From Hippophae tibetana (taxonomy: Eukaryota; Streptophyta; Magnoliopsida; Rosales; Elaeagnaceae), in contig CM072802.1 of assembly GCA_037013495.1 (NCBI GenBank), forward strand, positions 60,345,275 through 60,409,274: a DNA stretch of 64,000 nt. The letters are read 5' to 3'. Below are positions 33,840 through 45,568 of the stretch, one piece after another. Under the pieces are notes generated by a model. The model saw only the letters and a list, made by a program, of their open reading frames with translations, searched no databases and was not told the DNA's origin. How positions within the stretch are numbered: position 1 is the stretch's first letter; every line of letters begins with the position of its first letter. The translations under genes and the position numbers were made by a program.

Positions 33840-36210
33840 TGATCCTCACACAAATTGTGTGTGTAATGAATATGCAAGTATACGTATCGCAACAAGTACT
33901 ATAATAATTAATTGAATCAAATTTGATAACTAAAAAGATATATGAGAAAATATCTAGGAATACTTAATCCCCCAATTTTTTAAACATGTGAATCTCTAAA
34001 ATCCCTCCAATATTATATCAATTAATTACATGATCAATTGAATCTAACCTAACATGTATTCCTCTCTCAAGTAAACTATATACCATATAGTAATTAATTT
34101 AATCATACTCTCATGCCAATTAAATTTCATACTACTCATTAATTCATCAATTATGGATCACACACATAAGAATCATACATCTCTCACTAGAAACTATGCA
34201 TGTTATTTAATCAAGATAAAAAATTAAATAATTATCTCAAATCTATTTAATTGTCTATGTAGATAAATTGTTGCCCAAACAATTAATAGCATAAAAATCA
34301 GATTAAATAATATAATTAGATTAATAATATAATTAGGAAAAAATATTAGATCATCACATGCTGAAAATTGAGTTCATAAGATACTTAGATTAAAAAATTA
34401 AATACACATAATTGTGTTCAAAAAACACATATTTTTCATAAGAAAAGACATAAAATTAATAATGGAAAGAGTAGAAAAAGAAATACAATCAATCTCTTGA
34501 ATTGTAGTATTAATTTCCTCTAGAATCTCCACCAAAAATATGTTATTTCTTGAATTTTTTGTATTTTTGTTTCTCTTTTTAGCTCTAAAAAGTCACCAAA
34601 ATTATGCTAATGGAGGCTAATTAGGGTTTATGGAGTGATTAAGGGTTTAATTAAAGTTCAGGTGCGATTTGGACAGTCCGATTAACTTCAAATCAAGGGC
34701 TACGATCAAAACAAACAAAATTGACAGTTTCGGTAAATCACAGCACGACACATGGCATCAGAAATTCATTGGGCGAATCAAGAGCGATGCATGGCAGGGG
34801 AGATGATGAGCGAAAACCGACATCGTCGATTCTTGCCAATACTTTGGTTTTAATATTTATAAAACTCTCGCAAGTGCACGAATCATTTCGAAGAAAATGA
34901 TAAGTATACTCCCAAGGTCGATCTAAGGAAGGAATGTATGTGGTTTTTAATTTATTATTCAAACTTTTAAAAACGAAATTAAATCCTAAACATCCTGTCA
35001 CGATAGTTTGGTTTTTGTGTTCCTAATCTAATAACATAAAATAAACATATATACAGATTAATTAAATATAATCTAATAACATAAAAAATAAACATAGATA
35101 CAAATTCAATAAATAATTATCTAAAAATAAACATATATACAGATTCAATAAATATTCATGCAAATTTTTATCATTTATATTAGTGGAGTATTTATGGATA
35201 TAATAACTAAATTAATTATGCTTGCTCATATTATCTAGGTTATTAAAGATATAAATTGATATTTTATTGATTCTCTCTTTTTTATATAAATACCACCTTT
35301 GGTGGGGTTAGATATTCTTTGTTAACTAAACAAATCAATTAACACCTATGGGTGGGGTTGATAACTAATATGCTTAATTAAATTAATTCCTTTTTCTAAG
35401 AGATTGAAAATGAACCATTTAAACGCCACCTTTGGTGGGGTTAGACAGTTTAAACTTTATTCAAGGTGTCCAAATTAAACTTAAGAATTTAATTATCCGA
35501 GTACTAACTTTCAAGTTTTAAAACCACTATTGAAAACATGTTGTCAATACATTTTCACATAATAATTCTTATAAAAACTTTTGAAATAGAGTTTCACTCT
35601 AACTACCGGGCGATTGTACCAACAAATAAAAGAGCACTACTCTAAATTAGACCGGATAACTAAACCTTAAAATCTAATTTTTAGGTTTAAGTTTGTAATG
35701 AAAAATAATATATTTCTCTCCAACATTCTTAATATAAAATCTTGAATAAAAACAAAATCAATTCATTTTAAAGATTTTTACCTATTTAATATTTCGCAAG
35801 CATAACAACGTCATTATTACATCATATTTACTAAACAGCCAACATAGTTAAATTTAACCACAGACAAGTTGAATATAACATGTAAGAATAAAGCATAAAA
35901 ATAACTGCAAAGAAAATAAAATCCTTACAGAACTTTGACACTATTCCCGTAGCTGGAAAACCTCCAAGCGGAATTTGCACTCCCATTTATTGAATCAAAA
36001 ATCTAAACTATTACAAAAAACATTACAAGTTCCTCTCAAAAAGAGAAGAACACTAAACCTAAGAGAATTGAACTAAAAACTAAGAGAAAAACTAAGAAAA
36101 GCTTAGAAACTAAGAAAGAAACTAAGAAAACTCAAAAACTAAGAAATGAAAGAAAGAAAGAAGAGAGAAGTGTGTTTTTAAGGTGTGATTTGAAGTGAAG
36201 GGAAGGGGGG

Positions 36211-36219
36211 TATTTATAG
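36211..36219 (-). promoter_or_regulatory. TATA box in the 3' LTR of G
   Basis: Minus-strand CTATAAATA, just downstream of the GC-rich block in reading direction. The equivalent in the 5' LTR, at 47711-47719, would drive the genomic RNA. Confidence 0.6.
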
Positions 36220-36339
36220 GTGAGGATGGAGAGAAAAAATGAGTAAAAAAATATTAAAAAATGTAAAAACGCGTATTGGAATTGCTGATGTCATTAATGA
36301 CGTCAGCATGACGTCACAGGGGCGGCTGCACGTGAAAAA

Positions 36340-36515
36340 TGGGGCAAAAACGCGTTGGGCGCGCGGAGGGGCTGCTGTGCGCGCTGGGGCTGTCGCTGCG
36401 CGTAGCTCGGCGCGCGTGAACAGTGCCCGCGCGCTGGGGCGCGCGCGAATGGGTAGGCCAGTGCGCGCGGGCGCATGCGGCATGGGGCGCTGGGGTACGC
36501 GCGGTTGGGCTGCGG
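36340..36515. repeat. GC-rich, length-variable block in the LTR of G
   Basis: An island of 'gcgcgc', 'gctgggg' and 'gcgcgtg' repeats in otherwise AT-rich DNA. The 5' LTR copy (47865-47955) keeps only part of it. Open frames on both strands here are by-products of base composition, not genes. Confidence 0.8.
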
Positions 36516-36819
36516 CGCGCGATTTCCGTCTTTTTGACATTTTTGACCTTTTCGACCCATTTTGTCCAATTTTTCCATGTTTGTTGACCTTTTCCCACTT
36601 ATTTATTGATATATTTGTGATGTATTGCTTCAAGTATTCCTCTTTGAGTCTTTAAATTGCATTTTTAAGCCAAAATTCCTGAAAAACAATAAAAATACCC
36701 GTGATTCCGAAAAAGACAAATTTATATAAATATATGATAAAACATATAAATATATATATTTTTAATCAATTAATGTACATAAAATCATGGTTATTTTAGT
36801 GCTTTTTGAGCACTCATCA

Positions 36820-36831
36820 CAACCCCCAACC
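36820..36831 (-). other. Polypurine tract of element G
   Basis: Minus-strand GGTTGGGGGTTG abuts the 3' LTR start TGATGAG, the expected place for the plus-strand primer. Confidence 0.8.
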
Positions 36832-38640
36832 AGCTTCTTGCTAGTCCCTTAGCAAGAGAAGCGATAAAAGCTAAAAATTAAACTATCCTAAATCACTTTC
36901 GTGGATTGAAACGGTTGCATTTAGCCTATGCAACAAGCCTTTAAACCCCTAGGTTGCACTAGTGGACGAGTTTGTGTCTCGTGAAGGTTTTCAGTAATGA
37001 TACCCACAAACATTGAACTAATAGTAAAAATCAAAAGAAACTATAAAAACAATCAAATCAAAAACTACAATTACAACACAATCAAAAATTAATTTAAGAA
37101 TAAAAGAAAACAACATATCACAAAAATTTCTCACACTTTTTAATCTCCTTTAAAATCATAATTAAAATCTCAAGCATAAGTTATTTTAATCTCTTTAAAC
37201 AATCATGATTTTATTATAATAATTAGTCGAAAATCATTTTCATATTTCATTTCAAAAATGTGTCAATTTAATTTTACCCAATTTCAGTGTCATGAATCAG
37301 AATTCGCTTCGACTCTATTCCTCACAAGTCAATACTCTCAAAGCACTGAATCCTATGGGTTCAAACACTCATACTAATTTATATGCGAAAGAGTTGATGT
37401 ATAGAAATGAACTAATATGTTCGCATATGTATAAAGAATAAAGGCTCAAAGTGTTATTTTAACATTGATCTCATGAAAGGAATCGAATGTATAAATTATA
37501 AAGATATCATATATAAAAATTATTTTCATGCATAAATTAAACTCATTAAGAAAGAATTTCAAGATATATGCTTTTTACAAATGAAGAAATTGCAATGACT
37601 TTTTAGGGAATTACTTCCTATATCTTTCTTTTGTATTTAGCCTTTACTCACAACTTTGATGGCAATGTGGGTCATAGTATGTAGATGATACTATTTTTTT
37701 TATCTCTCTATACATTTTTTTTCAATATATGTATTTTTTTTAGAGAGTCAATCCATGTACAGATTGTACATTTTTTGGATTTTGGTGAGTGGTTAATTTT
37801 GTGGCTTTTCTGTTTGATCTTGGTTTAGGTAACCCCAGATATGTCTTTTTGTTTTTGTAGCAGTCATGCATGAATGAGATATAAGCATATACTATCAATT
37901 TCTACTCAAATCGTTTAATCTAAACAAAAATAATAATAAAAAATATATGATACTCTATTAAGATGAGAAAAAATTCATACATTCAATGCTAATACCTATA
38001 GAGATCATCTAAACTTTTGAATAAATAAGAAATGTGTTTGGAGTAGAAAAAATATATATTTCACTCTGAATAAAAGAAATTAGGTTCAAATTATATCTCA
38101 CAAGGGTAGTCTCCACTAAAAAAAATTCATAAACACCGATTTTGGGTTTAATATAATTTCCACATTTTATCAAGAAATACTAGTTATGACAAAAACTAAC
38201 TAATTATCAAAAATAATTACAAAATATTTCATGATATGTTTTCAAAAATTAATCTAACAGTACCAAAGACTTAACTATTTACTTAAATTTGATTTAAAGA
38301 AATGATAAATTTTTGTGAGAATTTTTTTTTATTTTTTATTATGTATGGTAACTTTTCACCACCCCCAACCTAGAACTTACATTGTCCTCAATGTAACAAC
38401 TGTAAATTAAAGATAAAGAGAAAAGAGGGGAAAGATTACCTATTTCTTGAGAATGTGTAAGTAGTAATGAAGAAATGCAGGTGCATCCATCATATTCATC
38501 ATTAAAGTGTATACAGACAGATTGCTGTGAACTTCTAACATCTCAACAAATATTTTAGTTTTAACAATTTTAAAAATTATTCACATATAAGTAAACTAAA
38601 ATAAACAATAAAATTAAGTAAATAAAACAAATAACAAAAA
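36832..38640 (-). other. 3' non-coding region of element G
   Basis: About 1.8 kb between integrase and the purine tract, with no ORF of significance on the element's strand. An env-like gene found in some relatives would be expected here and is not seen. It contains a second purine-rich motif at 38358-38396. Confidence 0.7.
38358..38396 (-). promoter_or_regulatory. Conserved purine-rich motif, second polypurine-like tract
   Basis: On the minus strand 'attgaggacaatgtaag' is followed by TTCTAGGTTGGGGGTGG. This arrangement recurs in plant Athila/Tat-type elements downstream of integrase. It may be a second plus-strand priming site; that role is inferred. Confidence 0.5.
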
Positions 38641-38652
38641 ATTACCTAACAT

Positions 38653-38700
38653 GATGGGTTGCCTCCCATCCAGCGCTTAGTTTAACGTCTTAGCAAGACG
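38653..38700 (-). promoter_or_regulatory. Twin hairpins after the pol ORF of G
   Basis: Two perfect small inverted repeats 15 bases apart: CGTCTT-agc-AAGACG (38686-38700) and GATGGG-ttgcct-CCCATC (38653-38670). They lie just after the integrase stop. A near copy follows the first gag (44115-44164). On the element's strand they read '...GACGTTAAACTAAGCGCT...GGGAGGCAACCCATC', a motif family common in plant Athila/Tat-like elements. Confidence 0.75.
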
Positions 38701-38713
38701 TATCTTTTTGGTG

Positions 38714-41700
38714 CTAAGGATTACTCAGCCAAATGCAATCTATTTCAGCAATGTTGTTTGGTTCTTCTAAATAAGGCTTGACACGATGGCCATTAACTTT
38801 GAACGTTTTTTGTGTCTTGGAGTCCAATAGTTCTACCACTCCATGTTCAAATACCTGAACTATTGTGAATGGTCCATCCCATCTTGATCTCAGCTTTCCT
38901 GGAAACAATCTCAAACGAGAGTTAAATAAAAGAACTTTCATTCCAGGGTGAAAAGTCTTAGGAACTAGCCTCTTGTCATGATAGTGCTTAGTACGCTCTT
39001 TGTATAATTTGGCATTCTCATAAGCTTCATTCCTAATTTCTTCCAACTCATGAAGCTGGAGTAATCGTTTTTCACCTGCTTTATCTAAATCCATGTTTAG
39101 CTCTTTAATTTCCCAGTAAGCCTTGTGTTCAAGTTCAACTGGAAGGTGGCACGCTTTCCCAAAGATTAACCGGTAAGGGCTCATCCCAATAGGTGTTTTG
39201 TAAGCGGTGCGGTATGCCCATAAGGCATCATTTAACTTAAATGCCCAATCCTTCCTTGAAGGATGCACAGTGCGTTCCAGTATTCCCTTAATTTGCCTAT
39301 TACTTACTTCCACTAAACTGGAAGTTTGAGGATGATATGGAGTAGCTACCTTATGTGTGATGTTGTACTTGTTTAGTACTCCATCAAAGAGTTTGTTACA
39401 AAAATGGCTACCTCCATCACTTATTATAGCTCTAGGCGTTCCGAACCTACTGAATATGAAATCTTTCAAGAATTTCACAACAATATTAGCATCATTGGTT
39501 TTGGTGGGGATAGCTTCTACCCACTTGGACACATAATCCACAGCAACCAAAATGTATTGAAAACCATTAGATGGGGGAAAAGGACCCATAAAGTCAATCC
39601 CCCATACATCAAAGAGTTCAACAACTAAATTAGATGTCAAAGGCATTTCATCTCTTTTGCTTATGTTTCCTGTTCTTTGACATCTATCACATTGTGCACA
39701 AAACATATGAGCATCTTTAAAAAGAGTGGGCCAAAAGAATCCAGACTGTAATATCTTACGGGCTGTCTTTTCACCTCCAAAATGACCCCCACAATGAAGT
39801 TCATGACAAAAAGTCAGAATGCTCTTATGTTCTTCTTCAGGTACACATCTCCGGATGACTTGATCTTGACCAATCTTGTATAAATAAGGGTCATCCCAGA
39901 AATAGTCCTTAATAGTTTTAAAAAACCTTTTCTTGTCCTAATATGAAGTGTTAGGTCGCAAAACACCAGTGGCAAGATAGTTTACAATATCAGCATACCA
40001 TGGGTTCGGACCTATGAAAAATAACTGTTCATCAGGAAAGGTTTCAACTATATCGTCATTACTCTCATCTTTAAGAGAATTGAAGTCAGAAATCAACCTA
40101 GACAAATGGTCAGCTACTAAGTTTTCACTGCCTTTCTTATCCTTGATTTCTAGGTCAAATTCTTGTAAGAGTAAGACCCACCTGATTAATCTTGGCTTGG
40201 CATTTGGTTTACTTAATAGGTATCTTAAAGCAGCATGATCAGAATGCACAATCACTTTAGATCCTACTAAATAAGATCGAAATTTGTCTAAAGAGAATAC
40301 TATAGCCAAGAATTCCTTTTCAGCGGTGGTGTAATTCATCTGGGCATCATTGAGTGTTTTGCTAGCATAGTAGATGACATGTAAACGCTTATCCACTCTT
40401 TGTCCCAGGACTGCTCCTATTGCATAATCAGAAGCGTCACACATTATTTCAAAAGGTAAAGACCAATTTGGTGCCATAATAACAGGGGTAGATGTGAGTT
40501 TATCTTTCAAGGTATTAAAGGAAGTAAGGCAGTCATTGTTGAAATCAAAATCAGCATCTTTGGATAGCAAGTTACATAAGGGACGACTTGTTTTAGAGAA
40601 ATCTTTAATAAATCGTCTGTAAAATCCTGCATGTCCCAAGAAGCTTCTTATCCCCTTCACAGATGTAGGGGGAGGTAGTTTGGATATCAATTCAACTTTT
40701 GCCTTATCAACTTCAATACCCTTGTTTGAAATTATATGTCCTAAAACTATCCCTTGTTGAACCATAAAATGACTTTTCTCTCAACTAAGGGTTAGATTGC
40801 ATTCAATGCATCTTTCTAAAACCAAAGTCAATTTATGTAAGCAATCATCAAATGAGTTCCCAAAGACAGAGAAATCGTCCATGAAAATCTCAATGAATTT
40901 TTCCACCATGTCCGAGAAAATGGATATCATGCATCTCTGGAACGTGGCAGGGGCATTGCATAACCCAAATGGCATTCTGCGAAAAGCAAATGTCCCAAAA
41001 GGACATGTAAATGTGGTCTTTTCCTGATCTTCTAGTGCTATGGGTACTTGATAATATCCAGACAGTCCATCCAAAAAACAGTAAAATTCGTGCCCAGCTA
41101 ATCTTTCCAACATTTGATCAATGAATGGAAGAGGAAAGTGATCCTTTTTCGTATATAAATTTAGTTTCCTAAAATCTATACACATTCTCCATCCAGTGAT
41201 TATTCTAGTGGGCACTAATTCACTTTTGTCATTCTTAACAACTGTTATCCCAGTTTTCTTTGTTACCAAATGCACTGGACTAACCCACTTACTATCTGCA
41301 ATAGGATAGATAATCCCTTCTTCTAATAATTTAAGAATTTCCTTTTTAACTACCTCTTGCATGTTTGGGTTTAGTCTTCTTTGGGCCTCTCGTACAGGTT
41401 TAGCACCATCCTCCAAGTTGATCTTGTGCATACACATTGTTGGACGAATGCCTCTTATATCCCCTATACTCCAACCTATAGATTTCTTAAACTGTTTAAG
41501 CACTTTGATGAGTTCCTTTTCTTGTGGTTTGGTCAAGGTTGAAGAAATTATCACTGGATAAGTTTCTCCCTCTCCCAAAAACACATATTTTAAGTGCTCA
41601 GGTAAGTTTTTGTGTTCAAGTTCAGGTGGATTGGCCTCTTTAATAGATGAAGAACTGGGTAGATTTAAAAGTGTACTAGATTTTGTCATCACTTCATTAT

Positions 41701-43885
41701 TGTCTAGTTGTTCAAGGTACCCCTTAATTTCTTCATCTAAATCTTCTTCAACCTTTTCAAGTGTAAGAACGGTTTCAAGCTTGTCTTCTATTCTGGTTTG
41801 GAAAAAGGTGTTTTGGACAAGATTATCCAAAGGATCAACATCGAATATTCCATCGATGGCAGAAATAGAAGGGAAAGGTGAAGAATCAAAAACTTTAAAA
41901 TGAACAGTCTCTCCTAAGACTGTCATTGTCAAGTTTCCATCTTGGACATCAATAATAGTTTTAGTAGTTGCCATAAATGGTCTACCAAGCAATATTGTGT
42001 GCTCTCTGTCCAATGCTGGATTTTCTTGCATATCCAGAACCACAAAGTCAACAGGTATTATCAGTTTGTCTACCTGTACCAAAACATCCTCAACTATTCC
42101 CTCTGGATATTTAAGAGATCTGTCTGCAAGTTGAAGGGACATAGTTGTGGGTTTTAAATCCCCTAGATTGAGCTGTAAGAATATAGAGTAGGGCATCAAA
42201 TTTATACTAGCACCTAAATCAAGCATTGCTTTAGCAACCTTCCTATCCCCCATAGTTATGTTTATAATAAAACTTCCAGGGTCTTTCAACTTAGGGGGTA
42301 GTTTGTGCTGAAGTACAGCGCTAGAAATTTCTGATACTACTACTCGTTCATTCAGTTCATACCTCCTTTTCTTAGTGTTCAACTCTTTGAAAAACTTGGC
42401 ATATGAGGGCACATTCATGATCACTTCTAATAATGGTAAATTGATATTTACTTTAGAGAGCATATTAAAAAGATCATTGAATTGCTTATCTTGTTTGGAT
42501 TCTTTCAACCGGTGGGGAAAAGGTACTTGTATCTGGTGTGGTTCTGTTGTCTTTTGAATTTTGGGGGTGTCAGATGACCCCCCAATGAGTTTTTCAGAAG
42601 GCTTGTTAAGTTTAACACTTGTTTCTCCTTTTTGCGAGATTAGAGTATCGCCTTCTCTGTTACCTGAAGTACAAGGTAGATTGTTAGAGATTTCAGGTAA
42701 ACTGGTATTGACTACCTTACCACTTCGAAGGGTTCTAACATCATTTGCTTGTTCTGGTTGACTGGGCAACTTTCCTGGTTCTTTCTTTTGCATTTGTTCA
42801 GCCAGTTGCCCAACTTTAGATTCAATTTTTTTAACCGAAGCCTTCATGGTGTTCAACCTTTGATTAGTCATCAATTGGTTGTCACGACTAACTTGAATAA
42901 AAGAATTCAAGCTATCTTCTAAGGTTGGTTTAAAAGATTGGCTTGGTGGGTAAGGGTGGTTTTTATCCGACCTTAGTGTTGGATATTGGGTGTAGGCTGG
43001 GTGATTATAGGTGTTTGGATGATACCTTTGAAAAGATTGGACTTCCTCTATGGCATCGACACTAGAATCACAAGTATTTGAACAATTATGAGTACCATGC
43101 CCAATTGAACAACACACTTCACATACCTCTTGATTTGAAATTTGGTGGGAAGTGAGGAATTTCACTTGTTTAGTCAATTCAGCAAGTTGCAAGGTTATCT
43201 CATTATCAGAGCCGATTTCATTGACCTTTGCTTTCCTTCTACCACCTCTTTGTTGGGAATTAGAACCCAATAGCTCATAGAGATTATAGGTTTCCTCTGC
43301 GGTCTTTTCTCCTACAGCACCTCCAGCAGCATTATCAACCATGTATTGACTCTGTAGTGTCAATCCATCATAAAAGAATTGGTTTTGTAGCTGTAATGGA
43401 AAGCTATGATTTTGACATTGAATGAAAAGGAGTTTGAATCGTTCCCAAGCTTCATGAAAGGGCTCTTCATACATTTGAGAAAATGTTGCTATCTTTGTTC
43501 TTAGATCAACAGTCTTTTGATGGGAATAGAACCTACCCATAAAAATTTCATAGACTGCCTCCCAAGTTTTAAGAGAACCTGACTGTAGAGTAATGAACCA
43601 TGACCAAGCTTTATCTTTGAGAGTGTAAGGAAAGCACCTCATCCTAAGTTGATCTTCATTAATTGCATGTAGTGGAAAGGTTTGGACAATAGCATAGAAT
43701 GCTCGAATGAAATTTAAAGGGTCTTCATTAGGGATACTGTAAAAGGAAGGCAACACAGAATAATGAATCTTTTTCAATTCATAATTCCTTGCAGCCTCTT
43801 GTAATTGGATACCGGAAGTTACATTGCCAATGATTGGCATTGTATATTCTTTCATCTTTTTCCGCCTATCTTCAGCATCTCCCAT
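38714..43885 (-). pseudogene. Gag-pol polyprotein of element G, two premature stops
   Basis: One continuous frame of 1,724 codons, broken only by TGA near 40778 and TAG near 39938. From Met at 43885: gag domain about residues 40-210 (RMRCFPYTLKDKAWSWF), intact CCHC knuckle CEVCCSIGHGTHNC (255-268), protease AMLDLGASINLMP (553-565; DLGAS is the normal form in this group), RT with FLDGLSGYYQ and the catalytic FMDD (1001-1004). After the TGA comes RNase H ([38 protein letters not shown]). After the TAG comes integrase with HHCC zinc residues (HELH...CAQC) and the core acids in [16 protein letters not shown] and LVEVSNRQ. The first stop sits right after RT, the second between RNase H and integrase. 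With both stops the element cannot make a full polyprotein unless they are read through. Confidence 0.93.
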
Positions 43886-44230
43886 GGTTGTTTGTAGTTG
43901 AAAATGATCCTCCTCCTATTGTGTATCAACATTTTGCTCTTAGTAGATATTTTTATAACTTGATAAAACGTAAAGGCTTAAAGCAAAAAGGTGCAAGGAA
44001 CCTAAATTTTTTTTTAATTTAAATTTAAACGAATGGACACAATTTTTGAAACAAACGAATTTATTTTATTTGAATTTTTATTACACGCAAACTAAAACAA
44101 AGGAAAATACAATAATGGGTGACCTCCCATACAGGACTAAAATTTATCGTCTTCTAGTAAGACGTTGCTTGGAGATTGCAGAATGAAAAACTCAATGTCT
44201 CCTCTTCATTGAATTCATTTAAGTTTCAAA
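43886..44230 (-). other. Spacer between the two gag regions of G
   Basis: No ORF. It begins, in reading order, just after the first gag stop, holds the twin-hairpin motif (44164-44115), then AT-rich sequence up to the second gag start. An in-frame stop lies a few codons upstream of the second start, so the two proteins are separate. Confidence 0.7.
44115..44164 (-). promoter_or_regulatory. Twin hairpins after the first gag of G
   Basis: CGTCTT-ctagt-AAGACG (44148-44164) and ATGGG-tgacct-CCCAT (44115-44130) repeat the order, spacing and stems of the post-pol pair at 38653-38700, although the loops and linker differ. Confidence 0.75.
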
Positions 44231-45568
44231 TTAGTCTTTGCCTTTTTGCAAATGTTCAACTAACTGTTCAACTTGAACTTCCACCTTTTTATTAGAAGCT
44301 TCCACAGAGTCCAACCGTTGATTGGTTTTAGATTGGTTATCCCTACAAACTTGAATAAAAGAATTCAAGTTGTCCTCCAGGGTTGGTTTATTTGGAATGC
44401 TTCTTGGAATAGGTGGGTGGAATTGCTGGCCTACCTGGTTTGAGCTTTGAGTGAAAGGAGGGTTGTTTTGCCTCCAAGAGAAATTTGGATGACTTCTCCA
44501 CCCAGGATTATAGGTATTTGAATTGGGGTCAAACCTTGGTCTCTGTTGATATGCTCCCAACACATTGACCTGTTCAGGTCCAGTTGTTTCTCCTTGATAT
44601 GGACAGGCTTCAGTATCATGTCCCATGTTGCTATACAAACCATATTGATCATTATTGGTGTTGGTTTGTGTAGTGAGAAGGGCAACTTGCTTAGTCAGTT
44701 GAACAAGTTGTTGTTGAACTTCATTACTGGAGTCGATTTCATGAACTCCAGCTTTTCTCACTCGGGAGCTTTTCTGTTGGGAATTAGCACCCAACATCTC
44801 AAAGAGGTTATACGTCTCTGAGGCAGTCTTTTCTCCTATTGCTCCTCCTGCAGCGTTGTCGACAATGAACTGACATTGTTGTGTAAGTCCATCGTAAAAG
44901 AATTGGTTCTGCAACTGCAGGGGAAAGCTATGATGGGGACATTGAGTGAGAAACATTTTGAACCTATCCCAAGCTTCATGGAATGGTTCTCCATCCATCT
45001 GAGAGAAAGTAGCAATCTTTCCTCTCAACTCTGATGTTTTTTGGTGGGAATAGAATTTTCCCATGAATTTATTGTAAATGTTACCCCATGTCATCATAGA
45101 ACCTGGGGGAAGTGACATCAACCAAGCTTTGGCCTTATCCTTTAACGTGTAGGGAAAACATCTCATCCTAAGTTGATCCTCGTTTAGAATACTGAGGGGG
45201 AATGTTTGGACCGTAGCATAGAAATCTCTCATAAAGGAAAGAGAATCTTCATTAGGTAGCCCATAAAAGGAAGGAAGCATAGAAAAATGAATATTTTTAA
45301 GGTCATAATTCCGAGCAGCCTCTCCCAACTGGATAGCGGCAGTTGCCGTGCCTATTACCGGTCTTGCAAACTCCTTCATCGTGGTTTCCCTAATATGTTG
45401 GTTTTCCTCCATTTCTTTTGGTTCTAGTAAAGGATTAAGACTTGGTTCTATGTTTGGCTCAAAAACAGGTTGATGGGTAGAATCCAATTTTGTTGACACT
45501 TGTTTAAATTTATGAAAATTATTTACATATGGTGTAAGGGGGTTTCCTAAGGATCTCCTACCACGCAT
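44231..45568 (-). CDS. First Gag protein of element G, 445 residues
   Basis: A complete open frame from ATG (45568) to stop (44231). Gag forms the capsid-like particle. The Retrotrans_gag core (about residues 90-260) shows RMRCFPYTLKDKAKAWL, WGNIYNKFMGKFYSHQKT and FSQMDGEPFHEAWDRFK, parallel to the second gag but clearly diverged. An N-terminal extension of about 55 residues is absent from the second gag. The zinc knuckle (309-322, YGLYSNMGHDTEAC) has lost its first two cysteines. The protein ends after a segment matching residues about 320-370 of the second gag and has no protease or RT. It may be an accessory or non-autonomous gag. Open reading over 445 codons argues for recent activity or short time since insertion. 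Confidence 0.9.
   Translation of the reverse strand: MRGRRSLGNPLTPYVNNFHKFKQVSTKLDSTHQPVFEPNIEPSLNPLLEPKEMEENQHIRETTMKEFARPVIGTATAAIQLGEAARNYDLKNIHFSMLPSFYGLPNEDSLSFMRDFYATVQTFPLSILNEDQLRMRCFPYTLKDKAKAWLMSLPPGSMMTWGNIYNKFMGKFYSHQKTSELRGKIATFSQMDGEPFHEAWDRFKMFLTQCPHHSFPLQLQNQFFYDGLTQQCQFIVDNAAGGAIGEKTASETYNLFEMLGANSQQKSSRVRKAGVHEIDSSNEVQQQLVQLTKQVALLTTQTNTNNDQYGLYSNMGHDTEACPYQGETTGPEQVNVLGAYQQRPRFDPNSNTYNPGWRSHPNFSWRQNNPPFTQSSNQVGQQFHPPIPRSIPNKPTLEDNLNSFIQVCRDNQSKTNQRLDSVEASNKKVEVQVEQLVEHLQKGKD

Larger units (their letters stand above)
34804..36819 (-). repeat. 3' LTR of element G
   Basis: 2,016 bp. On the minus strand it begins TGATGAGTGCTCAAAAAG (36819) and ends CGCTCATCA (34804). It is longer than the 5' LTR by about 77 bp, chiefly because its GC-rich block (36340-36515) has extra 'gcgcgc'-rich units. 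Confidence 0.95.

Noticed and set aside
34738..35001. Minus-strand 87-codon ORF, repeated as 46219-46500
   Set aside because: The repeated part is the terminal region of the two G LTRs. Its recurrence is due to the LTR pair, not to a gene family.
36214..36655. Several overlapping ORFs of 90-139 codons on both strands, Ala/Arg/Pro-rich
   Set aside because: They cover the GC-rich block of the G LTR, occur on both strands and in several frames, and are disrupted in the other LTR copy. They follow from base composition.
36820..38640. Possible env-like gene of element G
   Set aside because: No ORF of useful length on the element's strand, and no signal peptide or transmembrane pattern.
40797..42761. 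Plus-strand ORFs of 60-97 codons opposite the G polyprotein
   Set aside because: Antisense shadows of the gag-pol frame with no motif of their own.
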